In this document: positions 16,742-25,024 of the stretch, piece after piece
How the letters are laid out: each line of letters opens with the position of its first letter
Position numbering within the stretch: position 1 is the first letter of the stretch
From: Mucilaginibacter achroorhodeus
Lineage (GTDB): Bacteria > Bacteroidota > Bacteroidia > Sphingobacteriales > Sphingobacteriaceae
Length of the DNA stretch: 64,000 nucleotides
Direction of reading: 5' to 3'
Assembly: GCF_007846095.1 (NCBI RefSeq)
Contig: NZ_VOEI01000003.1
Span: 310,001 to 374,000 of the forward strand
Notes under the pieces: model-generated
The model's input: the letters and a program-made list of their open reading frames with translations, nothing else
Told to the model about the DNA's origin: nothing
Database searches by the model: none
Program-made: the position numbers and the translations under genes

Positions 16742-17221
16742 TTAATCCTCGTTAACGAAGGAACGAAGCATCCAGGTATTTTTTTCTTTAAACTGCATAA
16801 AACGGTTTACCATATCATTGGTACCATCATCGCCTGCATCAGCAGTTACATCTAAAATTTCACGCTCCATTTTAATCAATGTCGCCATATCTTCAATTAA
16901 AGCTTTAACCATAGCGGTATCTTTCATACCAATGGTATTAATTTCTTTGATGCTCGATTTTGATATGTAATCGTTAAAGGTGCTGTAAGGCGGCTTGCCG
17001 AGTGTTAAGATACGCTCTGCTAACTCGTCAATGGTAGTAAGCGCATCTGTGTATAGCACCTCAAACTTTAAATGCAGGGTAAAAAAATTGTTTCCTTTAA
17101 TATTCCAGTGGCAGCCACGTAGTTTTTGATAATGTATGTGATAATTGGCTAACAGGTCATTTAAATGATCTACAACCGGTTTTACTTTACCTTCTTCAAG
17201 GCTTATTTTTTCAGCGTCCAT
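16742..17221 (-). CDS. dps: Dps-family ferritin-like DNA-protection protein
   Basis: 159 residues, ferritin-like four-helix bundle. Dps forms 12-subunit shells that oxidise and store iron with peroxide, protecting DNA. The ferroxidase residues at the subunit interface are present: H38 in RGCHWNIKG, H50 in FFTLHLKFE, and D65/E69 in TTIDELAER. No long Lys-rich tail is visible, so DNA binding is uncertain. It is divergent from the DUF4905 gene. Confidence 0.93.
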   Translation of the reverse strand: MDAEKISLEEGKVKPVVDHLNDLLANYHIHYQKLRGCHWNIKGNNFFTLHLKFEVLYTDALTTIDELAERILTLGKPPYSTFNDYISKSSIKEINTIGMKDTAMVKALIEDMATLIKMEREILDVTADAGDDGTNDMVNRFMQFKEKNTWMLRSFVNED

Positions 17222-17272
17222 TGTTTGTTTTTTTAGTTTTTGTGATAACAGCCTCCATTAGGCATTGTTTAT

Positions 17273-17280
17273 CAAATGTA
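17273..17280 (-). promoter_or_regulatory. Promoter -7 box of dps (TACATTTG on minus strand)
   Basis: The plus-strand CAAATGTA reads TACATTTG on the minus strand, fitting TAnnTTTG. It lies 52 bases upstream of the dps start. I see no clear -33 box. Confidence 0.5.
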
Positions 17281-17318
17281 CCAGGTTTTAATATTAATGG
17301 GCATATTTGCAACGTATA

Positions 17319-18080
17319 ATGACACTGCTACAACCGTTTATATCGCACCTATTTGAAGGTCACATCTGGCGGATGGAGATCGATGAAGGAAACAACGTGC
17401 TTGCACTTGAAATAAGGAATGAGTTGGATAAGCAAGTCAGCTTTGCCTCGTTTGATCTACAAAATGGGCAATGTTACTTCTCAAACTTCACCTTGCCAGA
17501 ACGGTGGCTTACCGGTATAGAAGCTGCTTATAGCGGCGTAATACTGCTACATTATTATAAACACCAAAGCAGTCCTGAACATAAGGGCTTGATAGCGATA
17601 GACGCCAAAACCGGGAAAGAGCGTTGGGCAAACTATAGTTTGATATTCGATTATCTTACTACTAATGGCCCGGCCGTTTACAATGCTAATATTCAACCTA
17701 AAAAATTGGAGTTGATTTCTGTAAATGATGGACGCGTACTTAAAAACTTCTCGGCTGAAGTGGATAAACCTTTAGCAAATAACATCGTCATACCTAAGAT
17801 GGTTGCCGAGCAGGATGTGTTACCGGGCATATTACCTGAGCAGCCGTACGGAAATATGGTACATTACATCAGCCATAATGGGTATATAATTATATCTTTG
17901 CACTCGCTAAAAAGCGATGTGCTGCAACAGCACTTGTATGTTATGATGGATCAGCAAATTGTTTATCAAGATTTGTTGAACAGCAACATACAAAAATTAC
18001 AACCCGAGGCGTTTGTAGTACATAACAACGTCCTGGTTTATATAAAAGATAAGGCCCGATTAATGGCCGTGCAACTATAA
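17319..18080 (+). CDS. DUF4905 domain protein
   Basis: 253 residues from ATG 17319. The strand-rich pattern (GHIWRMEIDEGNNVLALEIR, ISHNGYIIISLHS) and the motif AIDAKTGKERW recall a WD/PQQ-type propeller fragment. It fits the Bacteroidota-specific DUF4905 family. No signal peptide. Function unknown. An in-frame TTG at 17307 lies within a TATTTG promoter-like stretch and is not chosen. The LysM gene follows at 20 bases, then udk, so the three are probably cotranscribed. Confidence 0.75.
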   Translation: MTLLQPFISHLFEGHIWRMEIDEGNNVLALEIRNELDKQVSFASFDLQNGQCYFSNFTLPERWLTGIEAAYSGVILLHYYKHQSSPEHKGLIAIDAKTGKERWANYSLIFDYLTTNGPAVYNANIQPKKLELISVNDGRVLKNFSAEVDKPLANNIVIPKMVAEQDVLPGILPEQPYGNMVHYISHNGYIIISLHSLKSDVLQQHLYVMMDQQIVYQDLLNSNIQKLQPEAFVVHNNVLVYIKDKARLMAVQL

Positions 18081-18100
18081 ATTACCGGGGACACTAATTT

Positions 18101-19132
18101 ATGAGGATATTGAAAAAACTGCTTATATCATCTTCGCTAATGGTTATTTCAGCTGCAACTTTTGCCGGTGCGATGCCTGCAGATTCGATAGGTGTTGAAA
18201 ATAACAATGGTAAAAAAGTGATCCTGCATAAGCTTGATCCAAAAGATAATTACTATTCGATCGGTCGCCGTTATGGCGTTAGCCCCAAGGTGATACAACA
18301 ATTTAATAATAACGCCAGCCTGCAAATTGGACATATTATTAAAGTGCCAACAGAGCGCTCAATTGTGGAGAGTACAGGCCCTGCCCCAAAAACAGAGCAA
18401 CAGGCACAGGTAAAATCCCAGGCGAAGCCAGTAACCACCCCTCCTGTTACAAACCCCGTGCAGCAACAGCCGCAAACCCCGGTAAAAAAGGAGGAAGCCA
18501 AAACATCACCTGTAAACGCACAACAGCCAGCGCCTGTTCAGCAACAGCAAACTGCACCGCAACAACCAGCAGCAACACAGCAGCAGTACAAGGTATCGGC
18601 GCATGAAACCCTTTACTCTATCGCCAAACGCTTCGGCACCACAGTAGATGCTATTACCAGCCTTAACAAGCTGAGCAATACCAACCTAACGCCGGGCCAG
18701 GTTTTATTAGTGCCCAATGGCGTACAGCCAGCACAGGCTCAACAAGATGCAACTGCCACGCCGGTTGCTCACCAGGATATCAGCAGGGGCGACAGCAGCA
18801 CCATAGCTGCTGACAGCCTTAACAGGCATATCTCCTCTAAATACGGTTTGTTCGAAAAAAATGAAAAAGGTGTAGCTACCTGGATAGATGATACCAGCCT
18901 TGATCCTAATAAAAAACTTATACTGCACCGCACAGCCCCTATTGGCACTGTGATGCGCATTACCAACCCTATGAATGGTAAGGTTACCTTTGCAAAGGTT
19001 GTAGGCCGCTTTACTGATAGCGAATCAACCCGTGATGCAATTGTGGTGATGACTAAAAATGTCGCATCAGCTTTAGGCGCCTTAGACAAACGTTTCCAGG
19101 TAAATATCAGCTACGGTACTCCAAATGAATAA
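18101..19132 (+). CDS. Exported two-LysM protein with C-terminal RlpA-like DPBB domain
   Basis: 343 residues. The signal peptide ends near residue 22 (SAATFAGA). LysM 1 (about 43-87, YYSIGRRYGVSPKVIQQFN) is followed by a Gln/Pro-rich linker (about 90-160), LysM 2 (about 163-206, LYSIAKRFGTTVDAI), and a C-terminal double-psi barrel like that of RlpA (about 270-340, GTVMRITNPMNGKVTFAKVVG). The LysM domains should bind peptidoglycan. The barrel is either a lytic transglycosylase-like or a binding domain; the RlpA catalytic Asp is not obvious. Its end overlaps the udk start by 8 bases. Confidence 0.85.
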   Translation: MRILKKLLISSSLMVISAATFAGAMPADSIGVENNNGKKVILHKLDPKDNYYSIGRRYGVSPKVIQQFNNNASLQIGHIIKVPTERSIVESTGPAPKTEQQAQVKSQAKPVTTPPVTNPVQQQPQTPVKKEEAKTSPVNAQQPAPVQQQQTAPQQPAATQQQYKVSAHETLYSIAKRFGTTVDAITSLNKLSNTNLTPGQVLLVPNGVQPAQAQQDATATPVAHQDISRGDSSTIAADSLNRHISSKYGLFEKNEKGVATWIDDTSLDPNKKLILHRTAPIGTVMRITNPMNGKVTFAKVVGRFTDSESTRDAIVVMTKNVASALGALDKRFQVNISYGTPNE

Positions 19133-19766
19133 ACCTTATGTTATTGGCATTGCCGGCGGAAGCGGATCCGGTAAAACTTTCTTTTTAAAATGCTTTCTGG
19201 AACACTTTACAGCTGATGAAGTGTGCCTGGTATCGCAGGATGATTATTATTTCCCGGTTGGGCATGCCATGACCAAAGAGGAAAATAAGCTATACAACTT
19301 TGATCTGCCATCGACTATAGATCATGAGCATTTTGAGAGCGATATTTTCAAACTTTTGAATGGAGAATCGTTCACTAAGGAAGAATACACCTTTAACAAT
19401 CCTGACGCGCCCAAGAAGCTTTTGGAGATTAAACCTGCACCTATTATTATGGTGGAAGGATTATTTATCCTCCATTTTAAAAAAATAGCTGAGGTGCTGG
19501 ATATGACCATCTTTATTGATGCCGACGAAGAAGTAGCCTTGCAGCGCCGCCTTAAACGAGACCTTTTAGAACGTGGCTACTCCAATGAAGATGCGTACTA
19601 CAAATGGGTAAACCACGTAGTGCCTTCTTACAGAGAGTACCTGCTACCCTATCGTGAAAGCTGCGATAAAATAGTGATCAACAACACACAGGAAGCGGCA
19701 GATATCATCAAAATAACGGACGAAATTTCAGACGAGTTACGCGAGAAGGTGTTTGGGGAAGTTTAA
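19125..19766 (+). CDS. udk: Uridine kinase
   Basis: 213 residues. It phosphorylates uridine and cytidine to the monophosphates in pyrimidine salvage. The P-loop is GIAGGSGSGKTFF (about 8-20). QDDYYFP matches the substrate-binding motif of the PRK/UrK family, and the DHEHF and VEGLFILHF segments are present, with a lid RRLKRDLLERG. The start codon lies inside the end of the LysM gene (8-base overlap), so translation may be coupled. Confidence 0.93.
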   Translation: MNKPYVIGIAGGSGSGKTFFLKCFLEHFTADEVCLVSQDDYYFPVGHAMTKEENKLYNFDLPSTIDHEHFESDIFKLLNGESFTKEEYTFNNPDAPKKLLEIKPAPIIMVEGLFILHFKKIAEVLDMTIFIDADEEVALQRRLKRDLLERGYSNEDAYYKWVNHVVPSYREYLLPYRESCDKIVINNTQEAADIIKITDEISDELREKVFGEV

Positions 19767-19829
19767 TAATTACTGAAGTATAGAATTATTGATTGAAATT
19801 CACCAATTCAATCCTTCACTCATTAAAAA

Positions 19830-20105
19830 TCAGTCGCAATTCAGCAATAGATCATAGTATTTTTTCATTAGTACGGTATCGTAGTTAACTAATGAATTAT
19901 AGGCCTCGGTCACCAACTCATTCAAAATAGAGGAGCCGAGCTGCCCTGCACCATTTGGAATGGAGTCGTAGTAAGCGATAAGTTCCTTAACCCTGATGAT
20001 TTCGTACAGGAGCTTTTGGATCAGGTCGGTTTGTTCACCGGCTGGCATCCCCTTCGCATTACTGAGAAAATCTAAAGGGTCGTTAGTAGTAGATGACATT
20101 TTCAA
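19830..20105 (-). CDS. Small hypothetical helical protein
   Basis: 91 residues (89 if the second ATG at 20099 is used). Predicted all-helical and acidic: TDLIQKLLYEIIRVKELIAYYD, then ILNELVTEAYNSLVNYDTVLMKKYYDLLLNCD. No signal or membrane segment. No family recognised. It stands alone on the minus strand downstream of udk, reading toward it. Confidence 0.6.
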   Translation of the reverse strand: MKMSSTTNDPLDFLSNAKGMPAGEQTDLIQKLLYEIIRVKELIAYYDSIPNGAGQLGSSILNELVTEAYNSLVNYDTVLMKKYYDLLLNCD

Positions 20106-20203
20106 ATTAGGGCCCGGCTAAATCCACAATTATCCTTAATAACGGGAAACCAGCAAAGCGATAATTTTGTTTTAAAAAATTTCAAATTTCCATTGCAAAA
20201 ACA

Positions 20204-20230
20204 AGAAAACCCTCATTAAGAGGGTTTTCT
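20204..20230 (-). terminator. Terminator after pnp
   Basis: 11-bp stem AGAAAACCCTC (20204-20214) / GAGGGTTTTCT (20220-20230) with a 5-base loop. On the minus strand it is followed by TGTTTTTG. It starts 17 bases after the pnp stop. Confidence 0.85.
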
Positions 20231-20246
20231 CATATTGAAAATGATA

Positions 20247-22388
20247 TTATTTATTCTCAGCGGGTTTATTTTGCTCCGGCTTTGGCAGTAATGCCTTACG
20301 AGATAGCTTCAATTTACCTTGCTTATCAACATCAAGTAATTTAACACGCACTTCGTCGCCAACCTGGAAGATGCCATCCATGCTTTCGAAACGTTTGTGA
20401 TCAATCTCAGAGATGTGTAATAAACCATCTTTACCAGGCATAATCTCAACAAATGCACCAAAAGGCATAATTGATTTTACTTTACCTTCGTATATCTCGC
20501 CCACTTCCGGTTTAGCAGCAATGTTACGGATGCGGGTTAACGCAGCGTCAATTGCGGCTTTATTATCGGCAAATATTTGAACGATACCAACGTTGTTAAC
20601 TTCCTCGATAGAGATAGTTGCGCCGGTTTCGCGTTGCATTTCCTGGATAATTTTACCACCGGGCCCTATAACAGCGCCAATAAACTCTTTATCGATCTTG
20701 ATAGATACGATACGTGGAGCATGTGGTTTGTAATCTTCGCGCGGAGCAGACATGGTTTTAGCCATCTCGCCGAGGATGTGCAAACGGCCATCTTTAGCCT
20801 GGTTAAGTGCGTTGCTTAATACTTCGTATGACAGACCTTTGATCTTTAGGTCCATTTGTACAGCAACAATACCGTTTTTAGTACCGGTTACTTTGAAGTC
20901 CATATCACCTAAGTGGTCTTCATCACCTAAGATATCTGAAAGGATAGCATATTTAGTACCCATTTCGTTGGTGATCAAACCCATTGCAATACCAGATACC
21001 GGGTTAGTTATCTTAACACCTGCATCCATCAAAGCTAATGTACCGGCACAAACGGTAGCCATTGATGAAGAACCGTTTGATTCTAAAATATCAGATACAA
21101 CACGGATAGTGTATGGGTTCTCGTCACCTGAAGGCAATACACGTTTTAATGAACGCATAGCCAAGTTACCGTGACCGATCTCGCGACGGCCCGCACCTCT
21201 GTTAGGGCGCACCTCACCGGTTGAGAAACCAGGGAAGTTATAGTGTAACAAGAATTTTTGATAACCGTTGATGAAAGCACCATCGATCATTTGCTCATCG
21301 TCTTTAGCACCTAAAGTAACGGTGGTAAGCGATTGAGTTTCGCCACGTGTAAATATGGCTGAACCGTGTGCTGATGGTAAATAACCTACTTCGCTCCATA
21401 TAGGGCGAATCTGGGTAGTGCTACGGCCGTCGAGGCGTTTGCCCTCGTCTAATACCAGGTTACGGATAGCATCATATTCCACATCGTGATAGTATTTTTT
21501 TGCTAATGATTTAGTGATGTCATCTATTTCGCCCAAGCTCTCAATGTACTCATCACGGATAGCTTTGAATTTAGCTGCGCGCTCATCCTTTGCAGACGCT
21601 TCACCTGCGGTAGCATAAACCTTATCATAAGTAGCGGCGTAGATGGCTTTTTCAAGCTCATCATTGCTGTGCTCGTGGCTGTAAACGCGTTTTTCGGTTT
21701 TACCAACCTCAATAGTTAACTCTTTTTGTGCTAAGCACTGAATTTTAATTGCTGTATGCGCAAATTTAATTGCTTCAACCAGTTCTTCTTCCTGTATCTC
21801 AGCACTCTCGCCTTCCACCATGTTGATATCGTGCTCGTTACCGGCAACAATAAACTCAAGGGTAGCGTTAGCTAATTGGCTAAGAGTAGGATTAATAACC
21901 AACTGGCCATCAATTTTAGCAACACGCACTTCTGATATTGGGCCATTAAATGGAATATCAGAAACAGCAAGCGCTGCTGATGCAGCTAAACCAGCAAGCG
22001 CATCAGGCATAATATCTTTATCAGCGCTGATTAGGCTGATCATTACCTGCGTATCGGCATGATAATCTTCAGGGAACATCGGGCGCAAAGCGCGGTCAAC
22101 CAAACGAGAGATCAAAACCTCGTAGTCTGATAAACGTGCCTCGCGGCGTAAAAAACCACCGGGGATACGGCCTGTAGAGGCGTATTTCTCCTGATAGTCT
22201 ACAGATAGCGGAAGGAAATCGACACCTTCTTTTGCCTCTGGAGATGATACTACCGTAGCCAATAACATGGTATCACCCATTTTAACTACTACAGAACCAT
22301 CAGCTTGTTTGGCCAATTTACCGGTCTCGATCTCAATGGTGCGACCGTCACCTAAATCAATAACCTTTTTAATTACGTTTAAACTCAT
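20247..22388 (-). CDS. pnp: Polyribonucleotide nucleotidyltransferase (PNPase)
   Basis: 713 residues. PNPase degrades RNA 3' to 5' with phosphate and is a trimer. There are two RNase PH domains (about 10-230 and 320-545, with the family mark [20 protein letters not shown]) around a helical linker. A KH domain follows (about 560-615, [15 protein letters not shown]), then an S1 domain (about 625-690, [15 protein letters not shown]). Full length. It lies downstream of rpsO in the usual rpsO-pnp order, with a hairpin between them that probably only partly stops transcription. Confidence 0.97.
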   Translation of the reverse strand: MSLNVIKKVIDLGDGRTIEIETGKLAKQADGSVVVKMGDTMLLATVVSSPEAKEGVDFLPLSVDYQEKYASTGRIPGGFLRREARLSDYEVLISRLVDRALRPMFPEDYHADTQVMISLISADKDIMPDALAGLAASAALAVSDIPFNGPISEVRVAKIDGQLVINPTLSQLANATLEFIVAGNEHDINMVEGESAEIQEEELVEAIKFAHTAIKIQCLAQKELTIEVGKTEKRVYSHEHSNDELEKAIYAATYDKVYATAGEASAKDERAAKFKAIRDEYIESLGEIDDITKSLAKKYYHDVEYDAIRNLVLDEGKRLDGRSTTQIRPIWSEVGYLPSAHGSAIFTRGETQSLTTVTLGAKDDEQMIDGAFINGYQKFLLHYNFPGFSTGEVRPNRGAGRREIGHGNLAMRSLKRVLPSGDENPYTIRVVSDILESNGSSSMATVCAGTLALMDAGVKITNPVSGIAMGLITNEMGTKYAILSDILGDEDHLGDMDFKVTGTKNGIVAVQMDLKIKGLSYEVLSNALNQAKDGRLHILGEMAKTMSAPREDYKPHAPRIVSIKIDKEFIGAVIGPGGKIIQEMQRETGATISIEEVNNVGIVQIFADNKAAIDAALTRIRNIAAKPEVGEIYEGKVKSIMPFGAFVEIMPGKDGLLHISEIDHKRFESMDGIFQVGDEVRVKLLDVDKQGKLKLSRKALLPKPEQNKPAENK

Positions 22389-22466
22389 CTTTTTTGTGTT
22401 GTGGCTTGCTTTTCATCTTCAGGAGCAAACCGGTTTTTTATGTGTGTATAATAAGATGCTAAATTA

Positions 22467-22498
22467 AAAAAGCCATCCTAACATGCGGACGGCTTTTT
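22467..22498 (-). terminator. Hairpin between rpsO and pnp
   Basis: AAAAAGCCATCC (22467-22478) pairs with GGACGGCTTTTT (22487-22498), with one G-U pair in the minus-strand RNA and an 8-base loop. It ends in a U-run on the minus strand, 18 bases after the rpsO stop. Confidence 0.85.
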
Positions 22499-22515
22499 AT
22501 TAAAAACTTGTAAAG

Positions 22516-22794
22516 TTATTTGATGATATCCCTAAGCTGTAGCGCTTTGATGATAGCACGATATCTTTCAATGTCTTTGTTGTAAAGGTATGCCAATAAT
22601 GCACGGCGTTTACCTACCATTTTTTGTAGTGATAACTGGGTTGAAAAATCTTTTTTGTTGTTTTTCAAGTGACCGGTTAAATGTGCAATACGGGTAGTGA
22701 ATAATGCTACCTGACCTTCGGCAGAACCTGTATCAGTTGAGCCTTTACCATGTTTTGCAAAGATCTCAGCCTTTGCTTCTTTACTTAAATACAT
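22516..22794 (-). CDS. rpsO: Ribosomal protein S15
   Basis: 92 residues, slightly longer than the usual 89. S15 is a primary 16S rRNA binder in the 30S platform. Family motifs are present: KHGKGSTDTGSAEGQVALFT, IAHLTGHLKNNKKDFSTQ and LQKMVGKRRALLAYL. It is first gene of the rpsO-pnp pair. A TAnnTTTG box lies 46 bases upstream. Confidence 0.97.
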   Translation of the reverse strand: MYLSKEAKAEIFAKHGKGSTDTGSAEGQVALFTTRIAHLTGHLKNNKKDFSTQLSLQKMVGKRRALLAYLYNKDIERYRAIIKALQLRDIIK

Positions 22795-22839
22795 TACCTG
22801 AATAATATTAAAGCGTGTATACTTTTGTTAATTGTGGTG

Positions 22840-22847
22840 CAAAGATA
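22840..22847 (-). promoter_or_regulatory. Promoter -7 box of rpsO (TATCTTTG on minus strand)
   Basis: The plus-strand CAAAGATA reads TATCTTTG on the minus strand, identical to the purB box. Leader about 40 bases, long enough for autoregulation by S15, but I could not fold a convincing S15-binding structure. Confidence 0.55.
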
Positions 22848-23096
22848 AACTTTTAAGTCAAAAGTAAAAATTCAAAATTCAAAAGGTTGATTTAAGGTAT
22901 CTCTCTATAAATCAGGAATATTTTAGAGTTTCACTTTTGAACTTTTACTTAGCATTTGTCGCAATCAGCCCTTAAATATGTCCTTATCATATTGCTCCGG
23001 TCAAAACTTTCCGGTTAATTTTGCCTGAGTTACGTTTTACTGCTTTGCGCCGTAAAGCTTATATTTATTCACTCAAACAATAATCAGGCTTAAACT
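22848..23096. other. Intergenic region between divergent rpsO and MATE gene
   Basis: AT-rich and without an ORF. It contains AAGTAAAAATTCAAAA-type sequence (22861-22882) and the inverse form CTTTTGAACTTTTACTT (22933-22949). A similar T-rich run occurs after the MATE gene (24570-24606). No promoter box is evident for the MATE gene. Confidence 0.5.
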
Positions 23097-24521
23097 ATGT
23101 CACCAATAAATGCCGCCAGAGGCAAGGCACTTTCATTTTTCACGGTACTAAAGCAATCCCTAAAAGGTGAGCATGTTGACCTTACCAGCATCAGCATAAA
23201 ACGCGCTATTGTACTACTGGCTATACCCATGATGCTGGAAATGGCTATGGAATCCGTCTTCGCATTGGTAGACCTGTACTTTGTTGGCCACCTGCCAAAT
23301 AGCGCCCTAGCCATCCAAACCGTTGGTTTAACCGAGTCTGTGCTTACGGTTATCTATTCATTAGCTATTGGCCTCAGCATGGCGGCTACTGCCGTGGTTG
23401 CCCGCCGAATTGGCGAGAAAAATCCTGAAGCGGCTTCAAAAGCGGGTATGCAAACCATTATTATTGCGGTATTTGTAAATCTTGTTATCAGCATTATAGG
23501 CCTGTTACACGGCCGCGACCTGCTGTTGCTAATGGGCGCCTCGCAAGATACCGCCATCCATGGTGAAACATTTATACGCATTATGATGGGCGGAAGCATC
23601 ATCATTGTATTACTATTCCTTATCAACGGTATTTTCCGCGGGGCCGGTAACGCCGCGGTGGCTATGCGCAGTTTGTGGATAGCCAATATCGCCAACATCA
23701 TCCTCTGCCCTATTTTTATCAGAGGTTTAGGCCCTATCCCTGCTTTTGGTTTAACAGGCGCAGCGATAGCCACTACGGTTGGCCGCAGTTTAGGGGTATT
23801 GTACCAGATTTATAATTTGTTCAACAACAAAAATGCACTCACCGTAAGGATAAGCTACCTGGTGCCAGACTGGGACCAGATAAAAGCCATAATTAAAGTT
23901 GCTGCACCAGGTATATTACAGTTCATTATAGCCAGTTGCAGCTGGATATTTTTGGCTGAACTTGTTGCAACGACCGGCGGCGACAAAGGTTCTGCAGGCT
24001 ACCAAACAGCACTTAGGCTAATGATGTTCTTTATGCTGCCTGCCTGGGGTTTAAGTAATGCCGCTGCTACGCTGGTTGGTCAAAACCTTGGTGCAGGCCG
24101 GGTGGACCGAGCAGAGCAATCCGTTTTCCAGACCATCAGGTACACGGCAGTTTTCCTGGGGGTTGTAACTATATTATTCCTCACTTGCGGGCATTTGTTT
24201 GCGTCCTTTTTTACCGAAGATGAAGATGTTAAAAGCGTTGCAGCAAAAGCATTGAAGATCATTAGCGGCGCTTTCATCATTTACGGTATGGGTATGGTTT
24301 TTACCAGCGCTTTCAACGGCGCCGGCGATACCTGGACACCCACCAAGATAAACTTTTTTACATTTTGGCTTTTTCAGATACCGCTTGCTTACTTGCTTGC
24401 TAAATATTTTACTATGGGGCCAACAGGGGTTTTCATATCCTTGCCGGTCTCAGAGATAGGTTTAACCATTGCAGCTTACATCTTATTTAAGAGAGGCAAA
24501 TGGAAAAGCAAGCAGGTTTAA
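23097..24521 (+). CDS. MATE family efflux transporter
   Basis: 474 residues, about 12 transmembrane helices in two pseudo-symmetric halves. The first half opens with RAIVLLAIPMMLEMAMESVF, then LVDLYFVGHLP, and VVARRIGEKNPEAAS is the typical loop. The second half has GWSNAAATLVGQ-like (GLSNAAATLVGQNLGAGRVD) and GAGDTWTP. MATE proteins export cationic drugs and other toxic compounds using sodium or proton flow. The substrate cannot be told. It has its own transcription unit; the thioesterase follows at 86 bases. Confidence 0.92.
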   Translation: MSPINAARGKALSFFTVLKQSLKGEHVDLTSISIKRAIVLLAIPMMLEMAMESVFALVDLYFVGHLPNSALAIQTVGLTESVLTVIYSLAIGLSMAATAVVARRIGEKNPEAASKAGMQTIIIAVFVNLVISIIGLLHGRDLLLLMGASQDTAIHGETFIRIMMGGSIIIVLLFLINGIFRGAGNAAVAMRSLWIANIANIILCPIFIRGLGPIPAFGLTGAAIATTVGRSLGVLYQIYNLFNNKNALTVRISYLVPDWDQIKAIIKVAAPGILQFIIASCSWIFLAELVATTGGDKGSAGYQTALRLMMFFMLPAWGLSNAAATLVGQNLGAGRVDRAEQSVFQTIRYTAVFLGVVTILFLTCGHLFASFFTEDEDVKSVAAKALKIISGAFIIYGMGMVFTSAFNGAGDTWTPTKINFFTFWLFQIPLAYLLAKYFTMGPTGVFISLPVSEIGLTIAAYILFKRGKWKSKQV

Positions 24522-24607
24522 TAGTCCATGCTATGGTAACAATGCCTCCAATTAAAACAACAACTCCCGATTTTACTTTTTACTTTTGAATTCTAACTTT
24601 TGAATTA

Positions 24608-25018
24608 ATGCCATACAGCACTTTTGAGACCGAACACCGTGTACGCCCCGATGATATAGATATGTTTCAGCATGTGCATAACAGCAAGTATTTTGATTAC
24701 GTACTGGCTGCACGTTATGAGCAAATGGAAACCTGCTATGGGATGGGCATGGAAAAATTTATGGAGCGCGGGTTTGGCTGGGTAGTCCGTACAGCTCATG
24801 TTGACTACAAACGCGCCCTTACCATGGGCGAATACTTTAAAGTGCGTACAGGCATAGAAAGCGTTAATGATAAAGGCTGCCGGGTTGCCTTCACCCTAAC
24901 CAGCAAAGCTACCGGCAAAGTTTGCTGCGACGGTTATTTCGATTATGTAATGATCGACATTAAAACAGGCCGCGGTATAAAGGTGCCTGAAGATGTGATT
25001 GAGCATTACGGAATATAA
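24608..25018 (+). CDS. Acyl-CoA thioesterase, 4HBT hotdog fold
   Basis: 136 residues. The active-site motif RPDDIDMFQHVHNSKYFDYV matches the 4-hydroxybenzoyl-CoA thioesterase pattern (D..D..gHV.N..Y). The second part GFGWVVRTAHVDYKRALTMGE gives the partner strand. Such enzymes hydrolyse acyl-CoA thioesters in the cytoplasm; chain specificity is unknown. The stop is 6 bases from the convergent GH127 stop. Confidence 0.88.
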   Translation: MPYSTFETEHRVRPDDIDMFQHVHNSKYFDYVLAARYEQMETCYGMGMEKFMERGFGWVVRTAHVDYKRALTMGEYFKVRTGIESVNDKGCRVAFTLTSKATGKVCCDGYFDYVMIDIKTGRGIKVPEDVIEHYGI

Positions 25019-25024
25019 TAACTA

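Noticed and set aside
20247..22794. S15 autoregulatory pseudoknot in the rpsO leader
   Set aside because: The leader is long enough but no convincing structure could be drawn by eye.
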